Assembly (NCBI GenBank): GCA_026119935.1
Contig: JALRMH010000001.1
Location: forward strand, 248,001 to 312,000
DNA: 64,000 nucleotides
From: Endothia cerciana
Taxonomy: Eukaryota > Ascomycota > Sordariomycetes > Diaporthales > Cryphonectriaceae
Direction: 5' to 3'
How positions within the stretch are numbered: position 1 is the first letter of the stretch; every line of letters begins with the position of its first letter. The notes under the pieces were generated by a model that was given only the letters and a program-made list of their open reading frames with translations, had not been told where the DNA came from and did not search any database. Below are positions 1-10,953 of this stretch, piece by piece. Position numbers and translations under genes: made by a program.

Positions 1-35
1 CAGTACAGTACAGTACAGTACAGTACAGTACAGTA
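1..35. repeat. (CAGTA)7 microsatellite
   Basis: Seven perfect copies of the five-base unit CAGTA open the window. The array may extend beyond the left edge. No coding role is visible. Confidence 0.95.
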
Positions 36-1227
36 AGATGCCATCCTGCACCAGGTCCTGACACACAGGCAGCATCCACCGACCTGCTGTTTCAAAACGT
101 TCCAGAAGGCTTCGGTGCAGGTCTGGTGGGGTGATTCTAGATACTATGGTGGTATGGAGTGCAGCGAGGAGGATCCGCGGCGGCGGAGGACTGAACAATG
201 CAGAGATCAAGAGATGAGGAGGCGGTGTTGGGGAGTCGATGTGGGAAAATGGTGAAACGCGGGCCAATGGGACATGACCTGTGCCATGCCTGCTGCCGCA
301 TAAGCCCCTGGCCACTATAGTGGGCTCCGAGACATGCCAGACCCAGACGGGTGCTTCCCCTTGCTGGAATCCCCCCTGGTCCCCTGACTAAACCTACTGG
401 AGTACACAGCAACATACTTTTCGTAGAGGGGCTGCTTAGGGGTCCATGCCACCGGGGGGGCCGCAGTGTCCCTCTCCTCTGGAGCCCCTCACACTGGTCT
501 GGCTGGGTGCCGATCATGCAAGGCATGAACTCTCCATCTCCATCCCCATCTGGCCGTGAGACCAGACGGACCTTCTGTCCGGCCTGTCCCACAACGAGCA
601 GATCTCACCCACCAAGACGTCATGATACCGTTGCTGCCTTCGCAGTTTCGAAGACAAACACTGAAGATGGCCCTGCAGACAGCCCAGATGATGGCGCAGC
701 GACCGACTGCCTGGCATTTGTAGACCGCCAGGGCAGCAGACATGCTGGACGCGGCCGGACAAGAGGCCTGAACAACACCTGTTTCATACGGTCGAACAAT
801 GGCAGATCGAGGGCAATCTCGGAGAGCTATCGACTGCAAGGTTCAAGCTGCAGGCCACCCATCTGCACTGCACTGCAACTGCACGGCACGGCACTGCAGT
901 CCTACCACGGCCGCATCTTGTCAGACCACCCCGTTTCCGTGTTCCAGCTGCGCAGAGCAGACTGAACTCTCAAACCCAGCCCCGAGTCTGTTTCCGACCT
1001 GGGACGGCTGGAGCACGCTCCCACATCTGGCACGAGGGAGGCCATCCCAAGAAGCCGTCGAGGCATGGAGAGTCCAGATGCCAGAGCAGGGTAGCAATGG
1101 GAGGGAGGGGGTCGCTATTGCGAGCGAAGCCTGGATCCAGGCGATCGCCTCAGCATCAACTCGCTTCGACTGCTGTGTCAATTTTGTCAGCGAGAACCCC
1201 CCTGGCCAGACCGCCACCGCGCCCCAG

Positions 1228-1267
<40 letters not shown>

Positions 1268-2251
1268 CTGCACTCACAAGCAGGCCATTCAGTTTGGGTG
1301 CTGGATGCAGGATGTGTCGATGACCTTCGATTTTACAGAAGTCGAGTGTCAAGTCATCCCCCCCACCCCCACCCCCGACGGCTGAGAGCCCGCCAGCGAT
1401 CCAGACGCAGCAGATACGTGTTCGTATGCCGACGGCGGGGTCGAGACAGCAACGACTGCTTGAGCATCTGCATTCCTGGCATCGCCGAGCAGACACCACA
1501 GCAAGCCGGGTCGCCCGGCCTCCCTGCTACTATTTCGAGTCTAGCCCAGGGCAGCTGGCACTCTGGCACACTGCGGCGTGTGCAGGGTCCCCACTTTTCC
1601 ATGGTCTGAGGTCCATCGGAATTCCCCTGGCTATCATTGCAAGTTACGGGTTGCACGTCGCAGGTCGCCCTTGTCCCGGCCCGGCTTGACAGTCCACCCC
1701 CGTGGTACCATCCTTACATCCCTTCCTTGAAGGTGTCATTAGTCGTGTGGCTCATATAATACTTAAAGCCGCAAGCTGGCATCTGGGCTCGACAGGAGAC
1801 CCGACTCCGTAATCTACCTCCAGCATAAAACTACTTACTCTCGTCCCCGTACTTCACATGCTTGCGTGTGTCTGTCCGTTGTCGACGTCTGGATATCTCC
1901 GAAACCCCTGTCTTTGAACAACTCAACACATCCCCCCCACTTACCGCCCTCCGGCCTCTGATCTGTGCACGCGGACCAGATCATCCACTCTTTACTACAA
2001 CCATAAAATCTGCTTCAATTCCGGTCATTCGCTTTCGTGCACTTGGACTTGTCAATCAGACACCGGGCTGAGCCTCTTGTTTACCGATCCTCAAGAACTC
2101 TAATACTCCTACGGCCGTCAGACCAGCACCGACAACCTTGAAACCTACTCACGGCCACCTACGCCTACCGAAACTACAGTTCAACAATCCCCATACCGGG
2201 TCCGACTTGAAAAATCAACCACAAGAGGCCTCACCGCCCTCACCAGTCACA
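36..2251. other. no convincing gene; upstream region
   Basis: Several overlapping open frames of 60-200 codons exist on both strands, but they are low-complexity and none shows a recognisable domain or a good splice pattern. A (CA)18 run lies at 1229-1265. The part from about 1750 to 2251 is C/T-rich with ATA-containing stretches and probably serves as promoter and long leader of the small ORF at 2252. Confidence 0.6.
1229..1265. repeat. (CA)18 microsatellite
   Basis: Uninterrupted CA dinucleotide run of about 18 units in otherwise non-repetitive DNA. It makes the overlapping frames read as poly His-Thr, which is a repeat artefact and not a protein feature. Confidence 0.95.
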
Positions 2252-2551
2252 ATGCTCGGCTTCCAACCACTCCAGAGCCACTTCTCTCTCTCCTCGAGCC
2301 CCTTTGCTCAGTTCAGCATGCGCCGGAGGTCGACCACCTCGAGCGAGACGTCCGAGGGCTCCAGGATGTCGTACGCCTCAAACACATCATCGGCATCAGC
2401 AGCGTCGACAATCAACAGCGTGCTGTTCCGACAGGCCTCGATCATAGATCTTCAGGAGGAGCACGCGCAGTTCTCCTCCGAGCTCAACATCCTCGAGCCC
2501 CGGCCCATCGTGTTCTACGGCAGCATGGAGGAGCGCTTCTCCTCTTTATAA
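2252..2551 (+). CDS. small serine-rich fungal protein, function unknown
   Basis: An ATG at 2252 opens a 99-residue frame with no intron. The first 25 residues are Ser/Phe-rich, then comes a basic patch (MRRRSTT), a Ser/Thr/Ala-rich stretch, and a less biased C-terminal half with the segments RQASIIDLQEEH and EPRPIVFYGSMEERF, which looks like a short structured or docking region. There is no signal peptide or membrane segment. Short proteins of this composition with a conserved C-terminal block are common in Sordariomycetes, but I do not recognise a named family. The frame could be extended upstream only with a non-ATG start. It is preceded by a long C/T-rich leader and followed by a T-rich tract (2671-2695) that could act in 3' end formation. 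Confidence 0.55.
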   Translation: MLGFQPLQSHFSLSSSPFAQFSMRRRSTTSSETSEGSRMSYASNTSSASAASTINSVLFRQASIIDLQEEHAQFSSELNILEPRPIVFYGSMEERFSSL

Positions 2552-4334
2552 GAGGCAGTTGCGCTGCCATGTCATTTAACTAGTCGACGTCCTCCCGCAT
2601 TGGTGGGCACGTCTGGCTTTCGTTTCTGCACACCCACCATTTCCACAGCAGCCGAGCCGTTTCAACCACCCCTTTTTTTTTCTTTTTTTTTTTTAAACTT
2701 CTTTCCAAACTCTTCTTCGCCGGCGCCATGACACCGACTATGATACCAAACGAAGGTAGACTTCGAGGGATTTGCTGCCATTACCATTTGCGACGGCACC
2801 GGTTACATGAAGTAATTCTTCAAGCATCGCCGTGGCCAACCCTGCAGGCCTGGCCAAGTTTTCAGACGTGATGGGGAGGATCCCCACGGGATCCCATCTC
2901 GGTCCTGTTTCACAGCGGGGAGGACATCGGGAGATTGTTGAATGGACCCCTTTTTTTCTTCAGAGGAGGACACGGAGTTTTTGTCACTGGCGCAACATGG
3001 CGTTCGTTCTATTCTTCCGATCATTTACGAGGCAGGCTGCTACGACAGACTTTGACGAAGGGAGGAGATTCACCATGAGAGATCATGAGCATGAGGGTGA
3101 AGAGACCCAAGATACTACAAGATACAGAGAAAACGCATCAAGTCAGCATGGCGGCCTCCTAGCTGCTCATAGCGACAAGTTCTTCCTACTACCCATCAAT
3201 GTGCAATCCGTGTGTGACATGGTACGTGCGACCTGACCTCAAAAATCGTCAACGAATATGCTCTACAGTCCCACTACAATCTGGATCTCGATAAACCGGA
3301 CGCCAGCCCGGGCCACCACCAGATGACACTCACATCATGGAGCAACCCGAAACTCAGGCTACATGCTAGACCCTCTACGGCCTCACCCTAGAATTCCTGT
3401 TATAGAATCCTCCGAGATGAAAAGTGGACGGACGCCCTTATCGCGTCGCCAAAACCCGCTCCAACCCTCTCCCTCCCCCAACAGCGCGGACCCAAACGCC
3501 CTCCCTGATCCTTCCCGCCGGAGGAAAAGGCGGTTTCAGGTTGATCAGGGAGAGAGTCGCAATCGGCACCACCCATACGCGGAGGAGGCTCGTCAGCTTC
3601 CATGGTTTTGCCGGTGCGCCGGCCGAGACCGCGAGGCGGTTTGGTCGGTCGCCCCGGGTCGGCCACGGGACCGTCCACCACGGCACAGACCAGCCCCAAG
3701 TCCCAGCTCTCGACGGTCGTCGGTGCTAAGCGGGGCCCCGCCAATGTCTTCGGTACTCTCCGCTCCGCCCTTCAATCCGGCTTCTAAGCGTAACGGCTCA
3801 TTGGGTCCCCTCCTGGGCTGCCTGATCGAGCTGCGCTCCTGGGGCACCTCAGATGCCGGGGGGTTAGGGAGGTCGACCAATTTCCAGTGTCAAAACCATA
3901 CCAGGAGCTGATTTGCGAGACACCCTATGACTCATTCAACTCATTGTTGGGACAGGGTTGTAGTGCTGGAACTGAATTCGTCTTTACTTTATCTGGGTAA
4001 CCGTGCTATCGCTTCCTCTGTATCCTGACATGATAATGAGAAACAGGTATTTCGTACGGGATAGAATGCACACTATTGGGCCACGGGCTCACTACTCCAG
4101 TGTGTTGGCTGCAGAGACATAGATGCATGATGCTGCGCCACTCTTCTGCCTAGTTTGACCCGACTGTTTAGAAAAGAGACAGCCCAAGAGCTCCGAGTAT
4201 AAAAGTTATAGAGATTTTCCTCCCATCAATAATGGAACACATTTTTATTTGACTTACTCAGCCCTTCTTACCGTATCTTTGCCTATCAGTCTTCTCTCAA
4301 GTCATCTCCCTAGCTGCTTGCCTTTTGTCCAAAT
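2552..4334. other. intergenic region, no supported gene
   Basis: 3363-3911 is open in several frames on both strands because it is GC-rich and lacks stops, but no frame shows a domain or consistent splice sites. The last 400 bases become AT-richer and carry the promoter of the T5orf172 gene. Confidence 0.5.
4198..4204 (+). promoter_or_regulatory. TATA box of the T5orf172 gene
   Basis: TATAAAA lies 131 bases before the ATG at 4335, followed by a C/T-rich stretch as expected around fungal transcription starts. Position and sequence only; no experimental support. Confidence 0.5.
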
Positions 4335-6025
4335 ATGTCGATAGACACGTCCCATCCCGTGGCGGAAACAGTAACCTCGAGCGCTCCACCAACTATTCTT
4401 ACTCTCCGAGTGCACCACAACAAGACGTCCTTCACGGCGACATTCAAGACTCAGTATAAACCTAGTAGCACGCACAACAGTAAATGCAGCTGTTCTCGGA
4501 TTCATCAGGTCTGGCTTGGCGCTGATGTCAATAAACTTTGTCTTATGCCTGAGATCCCTAAAAACACGACCATCTTGAGATTCATCTTACAATCAGCCGC
4601 GAAGATGGAGAACGCACATGCTCTTTGCGATAGCTCACAGAAGTCGCTCGGTTCCAAACCCTTCAGAAAAGGCATGCATGAAAATTGATAACCGCCCTAG
4701 CGGCTCTTTGTGAGGCAGAGCACGTCCCTGGCCAAACCGGATCATGGTCACCACCCAGTCCTGCTCTCCTACCTTTCAGGACGAGCAACCTGGACAGAAA
4801 ATCTGTTAGTGAGGAGCTCAGGGCCAACATCATGGCTCCACTGTCCCCGAGCGAGGCCCAGGGACGAGGCCTGGGCTATATCTACATCCTTCGGTCGCGG
4901 GACATAGACACCATGTCGGTGCTAAAGATTGGCTTCTCAAAACACCACCCCGTACATCGCGCGCATGAGTTGGCAAACTGCCTATGTCTGCCTGAGATCG
5001 TCGCTCACACACCACTGATACCTCACGTAAGACGGATCGAGTCCTTGATCCACACCGAACTCGTGGCCGACCGCAAGGTGCAGCCATGCGGGCAGTGTGG
5101 ACGAGGGCACCGTGAATGGTTCACCATCTCTCACGGCCAGTCGCGAGAAGTGGTTACCAGATGGAGCAGGTGGGTCCTTCAACAGCCTTATCTCGACGGT
5201 ACATTGTCCGATGAGTGGCGTGCCTATTTGCAAGAGCAAGACTTCGAATCTGTCAAACCCCAGGTAGCGATGTTCGAGCTGTGGGGGAATATTCTCAATA
5301 GCCTCCCGCGTCAAAACACTGATATCACGCTGGAGAAACGGATAGCAACGTATATGAACGGCCTTTACTTCGAAAATAGAGTCCAACTACTCTTAGGCCC
5401 ACTCAAAGGGACCGACGCCGGTCTGTTTGAAGCGCTCGGACGCGCTAGAAGAGATCAGCCGCTGATAATTGACGATTTTATGAGAGAATTAGATGCGTCC
5501 ATCCCTCGCGAAGTCAAGGTTGAAAATGACCCTGGCAGCGAGTATCGGAGTGAGCGCGAGTTAACGTCTTCAGCAAGATCGAAAGGTTTCGACCCGTGGA
5601 AAACAGAATTTCTCAAGAAAATGGAAACAATCAGAACCCTCAGAACAGGCCCCATGTCTACCAGCAACCCAGAGCTAGGCTGCACTGAGTCACCCTTGGG
5701 CGACGCAACCCTGTTACCGGTTGTATCCCTAAAGACGGTGAGGCAAATGGACGCGCCGGCAAGGGCCTGGATCGGATACAACCCTACACACTCAGGGTTC
5801 CAATATCTTCAGGAGGCGTATCAAAGAGGAGAATGGGTGGGAAATTCTCCGCAGTTCAAGCTGCCGAAAGCTTTTCGCAAGGCTGGGGTCACAAATCTGT
5901 CGGCCGAAGCTGCTACCAACACGGAAGATACATATCCTTCTAAGTGGACCCAGCAAACCAGCGACCAAATCACCCTTAGAATAGCGCGGAAGCTCGGACG
6001 AACTGTTGAATTTGAACGGGTGTAG
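4335..6025 (+). CDS. T5orf172 / GIY-YIG-like domain protein
   Basis: Two exons, 4335-4650 and 4701-6025, separated by a 50-base GT-AG intron; splicing joins two frames exactly and gives about 546 residues. The N-terminal third carries a Cys-rich segment (KCSCSRIH, then ALCEAEH across the splice). The catalytic-type domain runs from about residue 160 to 270: GLGYIYILR stands for the GIY strand, VLKIGFS for the YIG strand, then HRAHELA and the conserved C-terminal block CGQCGRGHREWF. T5orf172 domains are relatives of GIY-YIG nucleases, and in fungi they occur in multicopy families of unknown role. The C-terminal half is charged and shows no known domain. No frameshift is needed, so the gene may be functional. 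A DNA-processing role is inferred from the fold only. Confidence 0.8.
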
Positions 6026-6312
6026 AAGCTTGATTTCTCCAGCTACAGAGCTCCTCAGGGGAGCTGATGAGGCTATTTACGTGTAACTATCGCCGGAGTC
6101 TCTGGCTCAGGGCTTGTAGTTACGAGCCTGTAGTGTTACCTGAAACGAGGCCATCGTGGCCTGGTACAGGCCGTCAAAACGGCCTGAGGCGTAGGTTTTC
6201 TGGCCGGTGTGAGCCTTACGATCAACACAAACACCAGCGAACGGTCTTGCGGGGGGCGGGGGTCCGTTTCATACGATCTGAAGACCGCGGCACGTTGGAG
6301 TTCAGCTCTGAG

Positions 6313-6660
6313 ATGAATGACGAAGAACTGACTGAGATGATCAAGTTGTGCAAATCCCCACTTGGCAGAGCCTTGGTGGAGAAACAAGCGGCCAGGACAC
6401 TTCGGCGGTATGGACTGAACATTGCCCCAGATTATGAGGCTGACGCCCTCTCGACTAGAGGCGAAAGTGGCGCTGACAGAATGGACACCGACGAACCGGA
6501 ACTTATGCAGCCAGAAGCCAATACGCAGAGACCAGGTTCATCTGGTAGAGAGGCAGCCAGGAATTCAACTTCCTCTGCGCAGCCGAACGTATCGCCTAGC
6601 AATGGGTTAGATATCACGAAAACTGATGTTAAAACGTTGGCTAGAATCATTTTATTGTGA
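6313..6660 (+). CDS. hypothetical small acidic protein
   Basis: A 115-residue frame from the ATG at 6313; it stays open upstream to 6067, but the upstream part is basic and does not look coding. The N-terminal 40 residues (with EELTEMIKLCKSPLGRAL and RTLRRYGLNIAP) look like amphipathic helices, the middle is Asp/Glu-rich, and the tail is Ser/Asn-rich. It follows the T5orf172 gene by about 290 bases on the same strand and could be a detached piece of such a repeat-family gene. I do not recognise it. Confidence 0.3.
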   Translation: MNDEELTEMIKLCKSPLGRALVEKQAARTLRRYGLNIAPDYEADALSTRGESGADRMDTDEPELMQPEANTQRPGSSGREAARNSTSSAQPNVSPSNGLDITKTDVKTLARIILL

Positions 6661-7755
6661 TGAAAAGTAGGGGTTTTTATCATATGTTTTCCTAAGACAG
6701 GCATTTCAACCTTGTTTTATGCTTTGTTGGCCTTTCCATTGCCGTCGTTTCTTTACACTAGCACGCTTGGGTTGACAGAACCCTCGCCTAGTGCTCCGGC
6801 GTCAGTCCTCTCGTGCGACTGCGCCCGAGTCCTGGTTCAATACGAGGATCACTTTGGTGATCTAGAGGATCTAGATGAGCCGACGATCCAGGGGAGCCAG
6901 GGGAGCCGGGACTGAGGAGCCGGACATATAAGGATAGTCATCACCAAAGTAGATAGCATTTCCTGTATAGCTCTTTACCAGTCAATATGAGTGTTCATTC
7001 ATCGGATAGCTTTCACTAGCTCCTGATCACAGCCGACACATTGCACAGTTATGACCATTACACCGGGAGGAGCCGGTCGGTCCCTGTCTGATAGGCGGCA
7101 CAGGAGATGGTTAGGCAGTAGAACACGAGACGCGATGTGATATGTGGAATAATTGCGTTATTTTGATTATAATACTGTCTGGCACCCACGCCTTAAGAGA
7201 ATCTAAACTGGGGCCATGGTGCCAGCTACCTTTGGTCACGCACCGGTTCCTACAAGAACAGCGGGGCTATCTTTAACAACTAGTAGTGGGTGCTCGCTTC
7301 TTAATAAAGTCCACCTGACATGCAGCAGTCCAAAGGCGAGTCGTGGTGTTTATTTTAGCTTAATCACTCCGCAAGCACAATAGTTGGGTTTCTGATTCGC
7401 TCCTTCACAGGAGTTTTTATTATCGCACCAGAGGCCCTTATGTAGGAGACCTGTGTGAATACTTCTGTGGTGGCAGTGCGAGGTAACTTGAGCGGGTTGT
7501 GGACTAGGTTCTGGGTGGCGGATTAATCAATGGCTTACCTCGTCCTTGTAAGTTGAGGGGGGGAGGAGGTTATGTAAGCCACGGGTGCGAATGTTGACGA
7601 TGGACCACCCCTCGAGCACGAGAGCAATATGATGAGGTCTTCCTTCCTCCACCTCGTTTTCTTGTCTGTCTGTCTCTTAAGGGATTCGTCCAGGAAAGGC
7701 AAAATCCCCCCCCCCCCCAAAAAAAAGGAAAGGGGGAAGGGGAGAAAAGGCAAAA
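6661..7755. other. intergenic region before the 5S rRNA gene
   Basis: No gene seen. The stretch 6900-7500 is moderately AT-rich with many stops in all frames. A C13A8 homopolymer block lies at 7706-7726. Nothing else is recognised. Confidence 0.5.
7706..7726. repeat. C13A8 homopolymer tract
   Basis: Thirteen C followed by eight A. Near-identical C14A8 and C15A9 blocks occur at 22827-22848 and 50896-50919 in the same orientation. Confidence 0.9.
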
Positions 7756-7874
7756 ACATACAACACCGGGTATTCGCTAATGGTCACCCACTTAACTACT
7801 AATCCAGCGGTTAGTGGCTTATTTAGGGGAGAGCAGACGGGATCCCAAGTTTTCCACTACCCATGGTCGTATGT
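7756..7874 (-). rRNA. 5S ribosomal RNA gene
   Basis: Read on the minus strand the segment starts ACATACGACCAT and ends GGTGTTGTATGT; these ends pair as helix I of fungal 5S rRNA. Inside are the diagnostic blocks GTGGAAAAC, GGGATCCCGTC, TAAGCCACTAACC, TAGTAGTTAAGTGGGTGACC and AGCGAATACCC, in the right order and spacing, and the total is 119 bases. The stem TAGTGG/CCACTA (helix II/III region) is intact. The DNA just beyond the 3' end reads TTTT on the transcribed strand, a Pol III terminator. Compared with the Neurospora-type gene as I recall it, several differences are C-to-T or G-to-A (GTTGGGT to GTTAAGT, CCAGCGA to TTAGCGA), so it may be a variant or a mildly mutated copy. Single dispersed 5S genes are normal in filamentous ascomycetes. 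Confidence 0.9.
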
Positions 7875-8271
7875 TCATCTGGGGTGGGCATCCCGAGATC
7901 TGAACCCTCGTACCTACGCCCACCTTCCGCCTTTTCTCATCCTCCGGAAATCCGAATCAGTATCTTGTTTCCTCGTTTTTCGTCTTGATCTGTGACCGTT
8001 TTGAGGGCAGGTTTTCTTTCTGCTACCGTTTCCTGGCGCCGGTTTCTGGTTTTTCTTGTACAGTGTACATGCTCGCTTCACACCTAACCTCTACGAATCG
8101 AATTCGACGCCTGAGGACCAGTTACAACTGCAGTGCAGTTGCAGCCTTCAACGAGACCTGACCAGGAGTCTGGCCGCCCCCGAACACTCCATATGAGATG
8201 CCGTCCCTGCTCTCTCCTCCTCCTCCTCCTTCTTCTCCTCCTCTTTCTCCCTTGCCCTTTGTTCTTGCTAC
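7875..8271. other. spacer between 5S rRNA gene and recombinase gene
   Basis: About 400 bases with no gene. It holds a C/T-rich tract (8205-8255, repeated TCC/TTC) directly before the recombinase start, typical of a fungal promoter. If the recombinase belongs to a mobile element, its left border should lie in this spacer. Confidence 0.5.
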
Positions 8272-10200
8272 ATGGTAGCTTACTTTCACGAATTCGCACG
8301 CGTACTGACAAAACCCCACGCGTTCTCGTCTCGCCTTTGGATCCCAATGCCCCGGAAGCATGAGAAACCGCTCCCGCCTGAGCTGCTGGAACAGCTCCCC
8401 AGGGCCTTGACCCAATCTTTCTTCTGCGATGAAGAGCTAGAGAGGCTTGCTCAGGAGTGCCAGGCGGAGGAGGAGGCGGAGGAGGAGCCTATTAATAATG
8501 ACCACCTCTACGCTGAACGTTACTTGTATTTACAAGAGAGCGCTTGGGCCAGGTGGCAACAGTAGGTCGGACCATGTGTACCTGCAGAGGAAGCCTCAAG
8601 CTTGAGATCCATCGTGACTGATTGGGTAGGTTTTGCTCTTTGAGCGCCTACGATGAGGAAGCCTCCTGGACGGACTATGCTCAGGATCCCTACGCTGTCC
8701 ATACCCAAAGACCATTCCGATCCTTCCTGAGATGGTACATCAAACAATCACGGCGCTATGTTCTTAGGCTCGACGACCAAGAGTCCGGACCAGGAAACGG
8801 CATTACTACAATCAGCAGTATCCAGATGATATGGAAACATCTCACCACCAAAGTTGATCGGACAATCATGCGAGCCAAACGAATTAGCGATCCTGAGCAC
8901 GCCCAGATGTGGGATTTAAGCTGGAAGAAAGGGCAAGATCGCCAGCCGGCTCACCAGGTTATGAAGGTCTGTCTCATTCGAGAGGTCTGCGCCCTCCTAC
9001 GCTTCCTAAGTTCCTAATCGCACGATGACAGTGGATTGCCGACTCTCAGAAGGGGCTCGCCAAAGAGTTCAGCCTTCAACGAAGCACACCGTATAGAAAG
9101 AAAGGTGCTACTGCTGATGATATATTGTTGGTATTGAAGGCATTGTGGGAGTGCTCGAATGACATCGTCTGCCAGCCCCAGGCTAGACTTGCCTTCCACG
9201 CCGCAGTCCTCTTGGGAGGCGTGTCTGGCGCCCGGCCTGGAATGTTGTGTAGGCTCAAGTACAGCCAATTTAGGCTCGATCTGGTCCGTGGCGCGGGCGC
9301 GCGGGCCGAGCTTGTTGTCACCGTACAGTTATCGAGGAACAAGATCAAGGTTGCCGCGGGACCTGGTAAACACGGCGAAAGGTAAGTGGTTTATCTATCA
9401 AGCGCGCATTGCCCACGACAGGCTTCTTTTGGCTTACCTTGGCTAGCCTCGCCTTTTCAATAGCACAGGTAGACTGTTTCCCGATTTGCCTGGTTAGTCT
9501 GGTCCTCGCCCGGGCCATCCAGGACGACGCTTTTGAGCAGGGGTTCAGATCGGTAGACGATATCTTCGACCGGCCGAACCTCTCCTCGGTACCCTGTCTC
9601 TCGCTACCTTTTAAGCCGGAATGGCTCAACAAGGACATCTTCCGCCTGTCATCAAGCCAGTTTTATACGCTCTGGCATCGCGTCTTGGACGTTGCGGGCT
9701 TTGAGGAGCATCCTCGCCCCTACGCGCTCCGCGTAGGCGCAGGCGGCAGGTTGACCGGTGCGAGACCCGTGTCCGTTGCCATAAGTCCTTGACTCTAACC
9801 TTCTTCCGTAGCGGCCCTCCCCGACAGCATGCGCAACTACATTCTTGGCCACACTCAAGCTATATTCGAGTCAAACTACCAGAGCCACCAAGTTGATAAA
9901 GACCTCTTGGACCTTGCCTTTAATGACAAGACTGCAGGGCGGAAGTTGGAGCTTTTCAGAGAACTCCGCAATATGTCCCTCAGGCGTGACCGGGGCGCCC
10001 CGCTTTACATTTCTCCTGAAGAACAGACGCAGCTTGATCAGCGACGTGACGTCACCTCTCTTCGCCGGCTTATCCAGACGTCAACAACGGAGAATCGTGC
10101 GGCTCTCCAGCTGAGGGCAAACGACCTCATGCAGCAACTTCATCGACTTTGGCTTGCTCGGGCGAGGGAGAAGTACTTTGCCAAGGCAGCGGCTCTGTGA
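8272..10200 (+). CDS. DUF3435-type tyrosine recombinase (FluG-domain annotated family)
   Basis: Five exons join in frame: 8272-8552, 8630-8966, 9032-9381, 9447-9757, 9812-10200; introns are 77, 65, 65, 54 bases, all GT-AG. The product to the TGA is 555 residues (480 bases further on the frame is still open, see next entry). A second ATG at 8347 (MPRKHEKP) is an equally good start. Family hallmarks appear in order: GARPGMLCRLKYS (catalytic Arg block), a Lys/His strand block around SRNKIKVAA, PYALRVGAG (the R-containing helix) and RNYILGHTQAIFESNYQS (GH and the likely nucleophilic Tyr). DUF3435 proteins are tyrosine recombinases; one branch are the captains that move Starship elements, while branches with C-terminal zinc fingers are often annotated FluG-domain proteins. 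This copy appears to be of the latter type. It points away from the 5S gene, as a captain at a left border would. The donor GTGCGA of intron 4 is weak. Confidence 0.8.
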
Positions 10201-10953
10201 CAGCAAGGGAAAGAGCCTGCTGACCAGTCTCTATCACGAGGAGCAGCTGGGACTGCCGCCAACGTGGCTTGTCTGATCGCGGAGTCGATGGATCCCGAGA
10301 GGGCCGGGAAAACTTCTACCAGACAATATGCCAAAGCTCTCCTCGCGTACATCCGCGAACCGCCTTACGCCTCAGCGAGATTCGGGGAATCTATCACTCC
10401 CGAACATGCCTCCGTATTGACTGCCTCTGGATCAAGTCAGGATGAAGAGCACGGTTTCAAGGGGGAACCAGGAGGGCACCGGACGATAGTCAGGGAGTGG
10501 AAGGATACCGAAACCCCCTCCCGCTGTCTGATTTGCAGCAGGACGTTTACTGAGCGGTACAACCTCACTCGGCACTATAGGAGAACGCATGTCAAAAAAG
10601 ATCTCTTCACAAAGCCGTTCCCGTGCCCATTGTGTCATAAGCAGATTTACGACTCTGTGGGGTGGAGCTCCCACGTCGCAGAAACGCACGGTCCGCAACA
10701 TGCGCCGCAATTGGACACCTGGAGAACGCAAGAACGGCCTAATAATCAGCACCTGGTTTGTCCTTTTCTCTGCCAGAACCGGATTAAGGATACTCCTTCG
10801 CTTATTACTCATATCAACCGATACCATATTGGACGCCGGACTTGCTTTGCTGTTTCTAAGGAGCAGATGTGTAACTGGGTTGGCTACGCTCGGACGACCG
10901 CGACTTGGCAGTTCACACAGTCCTGTGGAAAAGAATACGCTTCTAAACCCTAA
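10201..10953 (+). pseudogene. C2H2 zinc-finger tail cut off from the recombinase by one TGA
   Basis: The frame of the recombinase continues after the TGA at 10198-10200 without shift for another 250 codons. It encodes C2H2-type fingers: RCLICSRTFTERYNLTRH (first finger), PCPLCHKQIYDSVGWSSH (second) and a third CPFLCQN...HINRYH, the usual tail of this recombinase family. No intron of suitable length removes the TGA: the only upstream donor, at 10173, gives lengths that break the frame. So this is either a nonsense mutation (CGA to TGA is one transition) or a read-through stop (TGA followed by C). The last codons and stop are made by a telomere-like CCCTAACCCTA motif. Confidence 0.65.

Noticed and set aside
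1200..1330. His/Thr repeat protein
   Set aside because: It is only the (CA)18 microsatellite read in frame.
3363..3911. 182-codon plus-strand frame
   Set aside because: Open in several frames at once because of GC-rich, stop-poor DNA; no family or splice pattern.
10198..10200. selenocysteine at the TGA
   Set aside because: Ascomycete fungi lack the selenocysteine machinery; nonsense or read-through is more likely.
10173..10227. a 55-base intron that would remove the TGA
   Set aside because: It has a donor GTACTT and acceptor CAG, but 55 is not a multiple of three and would leave the zinc-finger frame; the branch is also too close to the acceptor.
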